Positions 34,416 through 43,125 of a stretch of DNA of 64,000 bases are shown in pieces. The DNA is from Harmothoe impar (lineage: Eukaryota; Annelida; Polychaeta; Phyllodocida; Polynoidae), in assembly GCA_947462335.1 (NCBI GenBank), contig OX381717.1:18777166-18841165 (forward strand), given 5' to 3'. Both the position numbers and the translations under genes were made by a program. Below the pieces are notes generated by a model. It made no database searches. It was not told where the DNA came from and saw only the letters and a list, made by a program, of their open reading frames with translations. The first letter of the stretch is position 1; each line of letters starts with the position of its first letter.

Positions 34416-37274
34416 CTAAACATAAGTGTCAATCAATTCCCTGTGGGTTTTCCTGTTCCAGGAGGTGAATTTAGTGCTCTCTCTCACGGATCTTTCTTCC
34501 ACTGTTAGGGCATTCCAAGCCCCAGCCAATCTATACCTCAGAGATCTAACATATGCAGGATTTTTTGCTCTTTTCTGGAGAAGTAACCTCTGATCCCTTC
34601 TTCTTGTGGCCACATTAATTATATGTAATTCTTCAGGGATAAGTGATTTTGAAAAGGCTAAATCCAATATGTGCATATGTCTTCTATCCTTAAGTTTATT
34701 CAATTTGGCTTTCCTGTGAAGGGCTGCCGTGTTTAAAATTCCTGTTCTCCTATAAGCAATTCTGAGGCATCTATTAATTAATTTCTGTACATTTTCAAGG
34801 CTAGTCTTAGAGGCAACATCATAAAATACATCACAATAATCAATAATAGGTACAACCATAGTTTTTGCTACCTTAACAGCTGCATTTTGAGGTAAATCAT
34901 ATTTAACATAATTAAACATAAATACTTTGTGCCGGACACTATGTACTAATGTGGGTATGTGATGATTAAAGTTTAACATTGGGTCAAGGGTAATTCCCAG
35001 GTACCTGTATGAGGGGGCATAGGCAATATTATCCTGTCCAATCTTTAGCAAGGGTTTAGTTAAGCGTCTTCTAAGTGCTTTATTTGCAAAAATCATAAAT
35101 TTAGTCTTTTTACTGTTTAAGGATAGCTTATTGGCATTACACCAATTGGCGATGTGTGCAAGGTCATTGTTAACTGTATTAGTTACATTAGTCTCAGGTG
35201 TATGTGCTAGATATATAACTGTGTCGTCAGCATAATGCTGGCATTTGAGGTTAGTTAAAGAAGAGTGCATATCATTAATATAGGTTAAAAATAGTAGTGG
35301 GCCTAATACGGAGCCCTGAGGGACTCCGCAGGTGATGTTATGGTAGTCTGAAAGGATGCCATTGGCTTTAGTGCGCTGTCTTCTATCTGTTAGGTAATTT
35401 TCAATTAGTGAGGTAGCAGTATTAGTAAGGCCTAGATCGGATAGTTTTAATTTTAAAATGGAGTGGTTTAGTGTGTCAAAGGCTTTGGAAAAATCGAGGA
35501 ATATAGCTGTAGTGCATTGTTGGATGTTAAGTGATTCAAATATATTGTTAGTAAGTTTTTCTATACTATGGAATGTTGACCTATGTGGCCTGAAGCCATC
35601 CTGGTTTTCATATAGAATATTGTTATTAATTAGGTAAGTTAGTAATTGTTTATGAAGAACCTTTTCCATTATCTTAGCTGGCAGAGGCAATATGGAGATC
35701 GGTCTTAAATTATTAACATCTGACCTGTCCCCACCCTTAGGTAGGGGGGTCACAATTGCTTCCTTCCAAGCATGGGGGAAAACTGAGGTTCTTATGACTA
35801 AATTTATTAGGTGTAGGAGATGGTATGGTAGAGTAATGAAAGTGTCTTTCAAAATTTGTGAAGAAATGTTTGGGATACCAGATGATTTATTTACATTAAT
35901 TTTCTTTACTAATTTGATTGCTAAATCCACTTCACATTCCTGGAAATTAAATTGAGGCGGAAGAGGAGGGATATTACTCCGATAGGGTAACGTTAAATTT
36001 TGTGCCAAGCGATCTCCTATGGTTGCAAAATATTTATTTATAAAATTAGCTGTTTCATCAGAACTAATATGGGTGTTATTGATTTTGTCTTGCAAGGAGT
36101 AAACTGGAGATCTATTTTTTGGATTCATTAAATTATTGATGGATTTCCAATATTCTTTAGGTTTATTATGAAATTTTACAAATTGCTGCTTATTATATCT
36201 ATTGCGGGCAAGTCTTTTTTCTTCATTGGCCAAATTCCTCAGGAATATTGCTATGTTATGATCATCATCATTTTGTGTACGCCTATATTTTTTCATAGCA
36301 TCATCCCTATCCTTAAAAAGTGTCAGTAGGTCATTAGTAACCCATTCCTTCTTCTTCTGTGTGCATTTGAAGGTTTTGATGGGGCAGGTGAAGTCAAGTA
36401 GAAAATGGATCTTATCCAATAAAATATTCCATGCAATATTAGGGTCAAGCGCATCCCAGAATGTATTCCAGTTAATATTTTTAAGCCCAGTCATGTAATT
36501 ATCTGGAACATAATTCTTATAGGAGCGTCCTGTGAATGAAATAGGTGTTTTAACTTCAGGGGTAAATTTCCTTGTTACAAATATGGGATAGTGGTCAGTG
36601 ACAGTGATGTGGGAAACACCAGATGATGCTATTTGGGGGGAGTTGGTTAGTATGAGGTCAATTAAGGTATTTTCTCCCTGTGGGTTTTTGTGAGTAAATT
36701 GATTAATTAATTGTCTTAGTGCAAATGTAGTCATAAAGTTATTTAGTCTATCATGATCTCCATATTTTTTCTTAACGTTAATGTTAAAATCACCTAACAT
36801 AAAAATCTCTTTTCCTGGGGTCCTAGTTAGGGTTGTTAGTAAAAGGGTTAGTTTAGTGAAAAAGATGTCAATATCGCCATCAGGAGGCCTGTAAATATTG
36901 AACAAGTGAACAGCCTTGCCATTGCCCTTATTCAGGATTATATATTGCACTTCCATATCAATATTACATATGTTTTTATCTCTTTGTTCGACATAGGAGA
37001 CATCGTTAGCTATATATGTAACTACACCACCCCCACATGTCTTTGCTCCAGGTAGAGTAAGGTCTCTATCCAGCCTGCAAAAGTTATACCCTTCTAGTAC
37101 GAATGTATCATCCTTATGCATGTTAGTTAGCCAACTCTCTGTGAGACCAATGCAGTCGGCCTGAGAATTTTCAAACATTATTCTAGCGTCATCAATTTTA
37201 CCTGGCAATGTACGTATATTATAGTTAACTAGATGTAAGCCTCTCTGCCTATCAAAATTCAGGTCATGGGACAT
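34416..37274 (-). CDS. Retrotransposon ORF2: APE-type endonuclease and reverse transcriptase
   Basis: 952 aa from ATG at 37274. Residues ~10-240 are the endonuclease: NYNIR (17-21), LTESW (44-48), GDFNIN (~161-166), LTN and VTDHYPI (~225-231). A linker follows, then reverse transcriptase from ~500: LRPISILP, FLDFSKAFD (catalytic Asp ~594), GVPQGSVLGPLLF (~650-662) and YADD (681-684). The C-terminal ~150 residues form a thumb-like region. The protein would nick DNA and copy the element RNA at the target site. The motif wording fits the CR1/L2/jockey group; the exact clade is not resolved. The frame is fully open with all catalytic motifs, so it is young or active. Confidence 0.95.
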   Translation of the reverse strand: MSHDLNFDRQRGLHLVNYNIRTLPGKIDDARIMFENSQADCIGLTESWLTNMHKDDTFVLEGYNFCRLDRDLTLPGAKTCGGGVVTYIANDVSYVEQRDKNICNIDMEVQYIILNKGNGKAVHLFNIYRPPDGDIDIFFTKLTLLLTTLTRTPGKEIFMLGDFNINVKKKYGDHDRLNNFMTTFALRQLINQFTHKNPQGENTLIDLILTNSPQIASSGVSHITVTDHYPIFVTRKFTPEVKTPISFTGRSYKNYVPDNYMTGLKNINWNTFWDALDPNIAWNILLDKIHFLLDFTCPIKTFKCTQKKKEWVTNDLLTLFKDRDDAMKKYRRTQNDDDHNIAIFLRNLANEEKRLARNRYNKQQFVKFHNKPKEYWKSINNLMNPKNRSPVYSLQDKINNTHISSDETANFINKYFATIGDRLAQNLTLPYRSNIPPLPPQFNFQECEVDLAIKLVKKINVNKSSGIPNISSQILKDTFITLPYHLLHLINLVIRTSVFPHAWKEAIVTPLPKGGDRSDVNNLRPISILPLPAKIMEKVLHKQLLTYLINNNILYENQDGFRPHRSTFHSIEKLTNNIFESLNIQQCTTAIFLDFSKAFDTLNHSILKLKLSDLGLTNTATSLIENYLTDRRQRTKANGILSDYHNITCGVPQGSVLGPLLFLTYINDMHSSLTNLKCQHYADDTVIYLAHTPETNVTNTVNNDLAHIANWCNANKLSLNSKKTKFMIFANKALRRRLTKPLLKIGQDNIAYAPSYRYLGITLDPMLNFNHHIPTLVHSVRHKVFMFNYVKYDLPQNAAVKVAKTMVVPIIDYCDVFYDVASKTSLENVQKLINRCLRIAYRRTGILNTAALHRKAKLNKLKDRRHMHILDLAFSKSLIPEELHIINVATRRRDQRLLLQKRAKNPAYVRSLRYRLAGAWNALTVEERSVRESTKFTSWNRKTHRELIDTYV

Positions 37275-38726
37275 TAAAGGTGTGTCTAAAATTCCTAAGA
37301 GAGAGCATCCTCCCCTGTTTCAAGGACGCGTTTGACCAGAAACCTTCATATAAATAAAAGATAGTTTCCACAATGTAAAATGTAGCGCTTATGCAAGGGC
37401 ATGTGCAATAAAATGCTACCCAAGCAGCTTTAGTTCCTTGTATCAATGTCATGAGTAGATAATGTAAGCCGTGAGGCTCTGCCTATATAGTACCGGTAAT
37501 ATACTGCAGTGGTACGATAAGGCATATTATTGGGTTAATCGAAAATAAGGTTAGTAAACAATATGTAGTGCTGCACCCTCCAGGTCACGGTAGTAACCCT
37601 TAGGGATAACACTATAAGGACCAATGCTACTGAGAGTTCGTTGTATATACCTCATGGGTAAGGTTTTTGGTCAGTTAGTGTGTTAGTACACATATGAAAT
37701 ACTAATGTACAGTATAGTATACGATCAACATAATCTGGGTTGAGTGTTCTGTGCCTATAATGAATAAATGACCAATGGCCACTTTTAAGTTATGTAAGGA
37801 CGCACTTTGGTACGTATAGATTACATCACAATAGCACTGTATGGTTTTTACCATTTAGAGTCTTGGTAGCTGTTTATACTCCGTTACATATCAATATGTA
37901 AACATAAACGTCATGTAGACAGTCCAATCATGCCCTATCTAAGTGCATAGGTCTATTAATGATGGTTTTTAATCCGAGTAATACAAATTCAATATATATG
38001 AGTTAACTGACTATATTTCTTTCCGGTTAGATTATAAATCTTGGGCTGGTTAGTGGTTTTACACAGAGAAACATTTTATACAGTGAGTACAATGTATAAA
38101 CAGTCTACTAGGTTTCGTGCTTGCTAAGGATATTATTAAAATCAAAAAAGATTGGTAATCAACTAACGCGCCCTGCACTGTCAGTGTTACCAACGAGTAA
38201 GGAGGCTTGGAGGGGGGGGGGGGGGGGAGTATGGGCGGGGTCAGTCAGGTAGGGTTAGTTGAATGGCGCGCCTTGCACTGCCGAACTTCTTTCCCGGGAT
38301 GGCTAAATTTTAAATGTCACAAATAAATGGAGGGGAGCATAACCTAGTAGGACTTAAGACAAATACCAACTGGAGTGAGGGGTGCAAATTTTATACTATT
38401 ATATTTTAAATTATAAGGTGGGGAGGGTGGTGCATACTACCTATCCTTTTGTTCTGCAGTAGTGGTGAGTGGTGAAGATCCCACTACAGTGCTTGTATGG
38501 TTGTCAATGTTGGCATCAACATCATTGACGTCATCTCGACGTCATCATCATCATCATCGACGTCATCATCGTCATCATCATCACCGGTACCTCATCTGTA
38601 ACGTTAATCCTTTCCAGGACCCCCTTAGTGGCCACAGTCGTTTAGCTATGACGCCAAGGGCAGTGACATCATAACCAGCACTCGGGAGGTTTCTCTCCTG
38701 TGTGGTTCAATCGAATCAGTGCTAGC

Positions 38727-39398
38727 TTATACTATGCCTGCCTTGTGTAGTATGTCGTAATTCCTTTCCAAACACTTCACATATAACAGGGCCCATTCTG
38801 TGACGGTCTTAGGAGAGGGATGCAGTCCATCTGGTGTAAATTTCTTATATTTATGGGTATATTTACCCTTGTTCCCACAGTGTATAGTGGTTGCCAGTTG
38901 GGGACCATAGTATAGCGTTTCCCTGTTCATTTCAGCTAGGACCTGGTTGATAAGCAGTACTCCTTCGTTCAGTACCTTCTGTTGGACTGGGTATCGTTCA
39001 ACAGTTTCCGTATTGTACATTTGCATCTTGATGCCTAATAAGGGTGCATAAGACATCCGTTGCCCAGCATCTTGTACTGTTCTTTTCAGCTCTGTGTAAA
39101 GAGTTGTTAGATGATCTACTAAACAACCAACCTCCGGCCATTTGGGTGTAACCTTCCAGTGTGGGTCAAGCTTATGCAACGTGGTGAGGTTATTAGCCCC
39201 TATCATTACAATCATTAAATGATAATTATTGTACTGTAGATGTTGCTCTAGTTCAGCAGTCAATGACTCCACGGTTGCCCCAGGTATAGTTAGCTCGTAA
39301 AGATCGATGTAATCAGTTCCTTTCTCCTCCAGTGCAAGGTTAATAGCCTCCAGTAGGCCCTTCCCCCTACTGTCCGCGGCTAGTAGGACTCTGAACAT
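38727..39398 (-). CDS. SGNH/GDSL-type hydrolase ORF of the retrotransposon
   Basis: 223 aa from ATG at 39398. Block I is LLAADSRGKG (Ser10 nucleophile), the oxyanion block is IGANN (67-70, GxNN rather than GxND) and block V is DGLHP (Asp190, His193). Spacing and length fit a single SGNH hydrolase domain. Known: CR1-group elements often carry an esterase domain within ORF1; here it is a separate frame between ORF1 and ORF2. No signal peptide. Its translation from the middle of the transcript is unexplained. Substrate unknown; lipid or acyl-ester hydrolysis is inference. Confidence 0.75.
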   Translation of the reverse strand: MFRVLLAADSRGKGLLEAINLALEEKGTDYIDLYELTIPGATVESLTAELEQHLQYNNYHLMIVMIGANNLTTLHKLDPHWKVTPKWPEVGCLVDHLTTLYTELKRTVQDAGQRMSYAPLLGIKMQMYNTETVERYPVQQKVLNEGVLLINQVLAEMNRETLYYGPQLATTIHCGNKGKYTHKYKKFTPDGLHPSPKTVTEWALLYVKCLERNYDILHKAGIV

Positions 39399-39479
39399 TA
39401 TCCTTGATTAATAAAAGAGAGTTGTATATTTGTAAAGGCAGAAGTAACACGTATACGTTCTTCCTCTCTGGTATAGGCT

Positions 39480-39965
39480 GAGAGTGGGTGTAGGTTAGAC
39501 TGTGTGTATACTAGTAGTGGTAGCGGGGGGGAGGGGGGTGTCAGAAGGCGGGTTGTTTGGTTTGTGTGTGAGTCTATGGAGTAGGTGAGGCGCGCCCTGC
39601 ACTGCCCGTCTGTTTCCATAGTAGGACTGTATATTGGCGAGTGTGTGTGGGTGCATGGGTATTGGTTAACTGTGTGTAGATTAGTAGTGGTGGCGGGTTG
39701 TTTAAGTGTGTATAAGAGTTTATGGAGTAGGTGAGGCGCGCCCTGCACTGCCAGACTGTATCCAAAGTAGGGCTGTAATTTAGCGAGTGTGGGTGTATGG
39801 GTATAGGCTAAGCTGTGTGTAGATTAGTAGTGGTGGTGGGTTGTTTAAGTGTGTGTACGAGTTTATGGAGTAGGTAAGGCGCGCCCTGCACTGCCAGACT
39901 GTATCCATAGTAGGGCTGTAGGTTAGCGTGAGTGGGTAGGATGTGTATAGGTTTAGACGGCTATA
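39480..39965. repeat. ~145-bp tandem repeat in the ORF1/hydrolase spacer
   Basis: GCGCGCCCTGCACTGCC starts at 39590, 39736 and 39879 (periods 146 and 143), each preceded by TTTATGGAGTAGGT-like sequence. Further single copies of the word lie at 38167 and 38266 in the other spacer. Confidence 0.85.
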
Positions 39966-40037
39966 TTAGTAGTAAGGGGGGGGGGGGTGGCTATGACCTT
40001 GTGCCTGAGTTAGATTGGACTTGCCACAGTCTATGAT

Positions 40038-41963
40038 TTATTCTTGATTTTTCTTCTCTGCGGCCATTCTTGCTTCACATCTTCTGAAGAGGGCCCGGAT
40101 TTCCTCCAATGACTTTCCGCACCTATTTTGTCCTTTGGGCGTACAATTTTTTTGTCCATCTTGCAGAATGTAACCGGTCGCCCAGACTAGGTCTCTAGTT
40201 CCTTCGTATAATGGGGTCTTTTTCGTGGCCATTAGTTTGACGAGGAGGGCAGGGTTTTGTCTAAACTTCAACAGTTGGAGTTTTTTGATCAATTTGAAAC
40301 GGCCAGTTTCGAACCACTCCTTATTTCTAGGCAGTTTCCGGAGTAGTTTCTTAACCTCGTATGGGTCTGGTTCCCGTAGGGCTTGTGCAGCTAGTCCTGG
40401 TGCGCCGCATTCCAACGCTGATTGGTGGACATAGCCTTGTTCCACCGAGGTGTAGTGATACATACCCCACTTGATATGGCTGGGGTACATATTGGATAAG
40501 AAGCTGTGTTTTGATTGGAACACTATACCGTTATCGTAGACAAGTGTCTTTGCAGATGCAAGGGACAGCTCCTCAGGGAGTAGCTCCAAATTATCCCAGA
40601 CATATACGGTTCCTTCGATTATAACGGAGCGGCCCTTGAGCTCAACCCTTTTTCCTAAGCTCTTAGCATGCTGTGCCACGATTCTAAGGTCACGTACCCT
40701 GTCCTGTTCAGTTTTGGTTAGGTCATCACCAATAGAGACTTTCCAATTGGGCATGTTCCTCAGCTTCTTGACATTGGAGTAGACAGCTCCCTTTGACCTC
40801 CCCTCCTTGAACTCTACCATGATGGGCCTTGTTTTGCTTGCTTCATATTTGCCCAGCCTAAAGATGCCATGGCAGTTGGCAGAGGAAAGTCCTGTTCCTA
40901 AGTCGCTCAGCAGTTGGTCTATCACTTGTTGAGGGTTTGGATGATCCTGTTCAGACAGGCCCCTGAAAATCATATTGTTCCTCCTGCCGGAACTGTCCAA
41001 TTTCTCCTTTTGAATTGATAGGTCATCAATTATGGACCCCTGTACCGCTACCTTTATCTCCAGACTACCCACTTGTTTCTCTAGTTCCAAGATCCTCTGT
41101 CTTTGGGAGCTTACTGTGTCAGTCAGTTTCTTTATTTGCTTATTATTAGATGCAATCTGTGTGGCATTCTGAGCAATTGTGTTGTTGAGCATGAGAAACT
41201 TGTGCATAAACTTCTTTTCAAGTTCCTCTAGGGAGGAGACAGGTGGGTCTTCAGTGTGGGCAATAGTACTGCTTTCACTTCCACTATCTTCACTTTCACC
41301 ATCATCGGTCTTACTTTCCTCGGCATTGTTCAATGTCTGATCGGCTTCGTTCTTCTTATCATCATCATCATCATCATCATCATCTTCATCATCATCATCA
41401 TCATCATCGTCATCATCATCATCCCCAACTTCCCCATCATCTTTGGTATCCACTCCAGCAACCCCTTCACCGTTCTCTACACTAGTCTCATCATCTTCCC
41501 TGCTGTCGCCTGCTTCTTCCAATATTGCACTCACGAGGTTTTTCTCCGGTGTGGAGGGTGGCAAGTCTAGTCCGGTCTGGGACTGCGCGGTTAGCTCCAA
41601 TATGAGTGCACTTACATCCTCTTGAGGCTTGACGATCGCTGATTTTATGAGTTCTTCATTAAACAAGGAAATGTCTGAGCCCGCAGAGAGGCTATTGTCC
41701 ATGTTTAATTTTTTCTTACCATGCTTTTTCTTTGAATGCTTGGTCTTAGTGGATTTGGGGGTGGATGCGACTTGGGTGGATACTGTATGGGTGGATGTCG
41801 ATCCAGGCTCAATGTTGGCGGCTTTCCCTCCCCTAGCAGCCCGCTGGGGTAGTGGTTTGGGTTGCTCTAGAGGTGGCTCACCGGTGGTACCTCCATTTTC
41901 GCCCTCCTTGTCCATATTGCTTCTAGTGGTCCTTTTGTTTTCCTTTCTAGGAGCTTCAGCCAT
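40038..41963 (-). CDS. Retrotransposon ORF1: coiled coil, RRM-like region and NADAR domain
   Basis: 641 aa from ATG at 41963; the frame is open 42 nt further upstream but without ATG. Order: basic/Ser-Thr-rich N-terminus (1-90), acidic Asp run (~177-202, from a GAT microsatellite), heptad-rich coiled coil (~243-325), a region like the L1 ORF1p RNA-binding domain (RRNNMIFRGLSE at ~327-338, then RPIMVEF), and a NADAR/YbiA-like domain (~480-627). NADAR landmarks are FLSNMYP, YTSVEQGY, KFRQNP, LYEGTRDLVWATGY and KGQNRCGKSLEEIR. Known NADAR proteins are N-glycosidases on ADP-ribose- or riboflavin-type substrates; the conserved Glu (VEQ) and Trp are retained, but the usual WGDG is WATG. I infer an RNA-binding nucleoprotein with an added, possibly enzymatic, module. 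Activity is unproven. Confidence 0.85.
   Translation of the reverse strand: MAEAPRKENKRTTRSNMDKEGENGGTTGEPPLEQPKPLPQRAARGGKAANIEPGSTSTHTVSTQVASTPKSTKTKHSKKKHGKKKLNMDNSLSAGSDISLFNEELIKSAIVKPQEDVSALILELTAQSQTGLDLPPSTPEKNLVSAILEEAGDSREDDETSVENGEGVAGVDTKDDGEVGDDDDDDDDDDDDEDDDDDDDDDKKNEADQTLNNAEESKTDDGESEDSGSESSTIAHTEDPPVSSLEELEKKFMHKFLMLNNTIAQNATQIASNNKQIKKLTDTVSSQRQRILELEKQVGSLEIKVAVQGSIIDDLSIQKEKLDSSGRRNNMIFRGLSEQDHPNPQQVIDQLLSDLGTGLSSANCHGIFRLGKYEASKTRPIMVEFKEGRSKGAVYSNVKKLRNMPNWKVSIGDDLTKTEQDRVRDLRIVAQHAKSLGKRVELKGRSVIIEGTVYVWDNLELLPEELSLASAKTLVYDNGIVFQSKHSFLSNMYPSHIKWGMYHYTSVEQGYVHQSALECGAPGLAAQALREPDPYEVKKLLRKLPRNKEWFETGRFKLIKKLQLLKFRQNPALLVKLMATKKTPLYEGTRDLVWATGYILQDGQKNCTPKGQNRCGKSLEEIRALFRRCEARMAAEKKNQE
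41359..41432. repeat. CAT/ATC microsatellite encoding the Asp run
   Basis: About 20 CAT/ATC triplets on the plus strand encode the poly-Asp stretch of ORF1 on the minus strand. A similar (CAT)n tract lies at 38540-38583 in the spacer. Confidence 0.9.
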
Positions 41964-42213
41964 GGTTAATCCTTTTATGGTTAATCCATGAGAATCACAA
42001 CTCAATCACAAGTAGAGTAATCCAGGAGATTAATCACTAAGTTGTAGTTAGATGCCAGTAATCACGATATTATGCAGAGCCGAGGTGGCGGGTGACCTTC
42101 TACTCTTGGACCATGACCATTGACTGAGTGAAGAACGGTAGTGAAGCCTGTCTTGAGCTACTTCACACCTGTGCAGCAGGTGTGTAGCCCTTACCTCTTC
42201 CAGGTTGGCCGAT

Positions 42214-42580
42214 GGCTGTGTCTCACGACCTTGGGACAATGTTTTTGTCTCTAACCGGGTGCCGTCTCTGACCAGGTGCCGTCTCTGACCGGGTGCCGTC
42301 TCTGACCGGCTCGGCTTGATAAGGTCAAAATACTAACAGCAGGAGGCTAATTATAATTATAACTATGATTATATAACAACCGCCATAACGTTTTTCCAAA
42401 TCCTTATGTACATGAGTATAATTCTTTTTAAAACACCTGTTTTCTGACACCTGGTCAGAGACGGCAGCCAGTCAGAGACAGCACCCGGTCAGAGACGGCA
42501 CCCGGTCAGACACGGCACCCGGTCAGACACGGCACCCGATCTGAGACAAAAACATTGTCCCAAGGTCGTGAGACACAGCC
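42214..42580. mobile_element. 367-bp MITE with 38-bp TIRs and 17-bp subterminal repeats
   Basis: GGCTGTGTCTCACGACCTTG starts the left arm and is mirrored at 42580. Inside each arm come tandem 17-bp units (CTGACCGGGTGCCGTCT), about 3.5 on the left and 5 on the right. No clear target duplication. It borders the 5' side of the retrotransposon. Confidence 0.75.
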
Positions 42581-42606
42581 CGTTATCTACACTATCTAAA
42601 CTAAGA

Positions 42607-42829
42607 TACCGTAAAACCCCACCTATGATACGACCCCATCTATAAGCTGAACCCCCAAGTTTAGAAAAAAAATCGTCCTGTACAAAATAGGTCTAAAAAT
42701 CGTTTTCTCTTTATTCTAATGTATTAAAACCCCACCTATAAGCCGAACCCCCAACTACAGAAAAGAAATCGGCTTGTAGAAAATAAAAACGCCAATTAAA
42801 ATTTGTCTTATAGGCAGGGTTTTACGGTA
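42607..42829. mobile_element. TA-flanked MITE with CCGTAAAACCC ends
   Basis: TACCGTAAAACCCCACCTAT and ATAGGCAGGGTTTTACGGTA are inverted. The interior repeats CTATAAGC(T/C)GAACCCCCAA. Non-coding. Confidence 0.75.
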
Positions 42830-43125
42830 ACAATGATAAGCTGGCCAGAGACAATGGGAATCTCATGGAATCTCACTTATGTCCAGACTTATATGTACAT
42901 TAAGTCTGGACATAATTTCTACTTACATATACATGTTTCCAAATTGAGCAGTGAGGAGAGCGGCTGATAACAAGGAGACGGGAGGAGAAAACTGTCAGCC
43001 TGCAGATTCACAGAATTACTGACAAGTGGACAAAGAGCAATCAGGGAATCACAGCCTTGACTCTGAGGCAACAAAATGGCAGCGTGCTGGAAGTCTGCGC
43101 TAACTCCTGCCCAATAGTTGGATAA

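Larger units (their letters stand above)
34031..42210 (-). mobile_element. Three-ORF non-LTR retrotransposon (CR1/L2/jockey-like)
   Basis: The minus strand carries ORF1 (41963-40038), an SGNH-hydrolase ORF (39398-38727) and an EN-RT ORF (37274-34416), all in the same direction and free of stops. A ~370-bp 3' UTR ends in a short (TCAA)3 tail at 34033-34044, typical of LINE 3' ends. Both inter-ORF spacers contain the word GCGCGCC(C/T)TGCACTG, which ties the ORFs to one element. The 5' end is uncertain: 42005-42210 looks like 5' UTR, then a MITE begins at 42214. I found no target duplication. Confidence 0.75.

Noticed and set aside
38540..38583. His-rich (CAT)n frame
   Set aside because: Simple repeat in the retrotransposon spacer.
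39480..39965. CRISPR-like array
   Set aside because: Repeats are ~145-bp tandem units without short constant repeats and unique spacers; the genome is eukaryotic.
41256..41991. Plus-strand frames opposite ORF1
   Set aside because: Antisense shadows of the ORF1 acidic and Ser/Thr-rich region.
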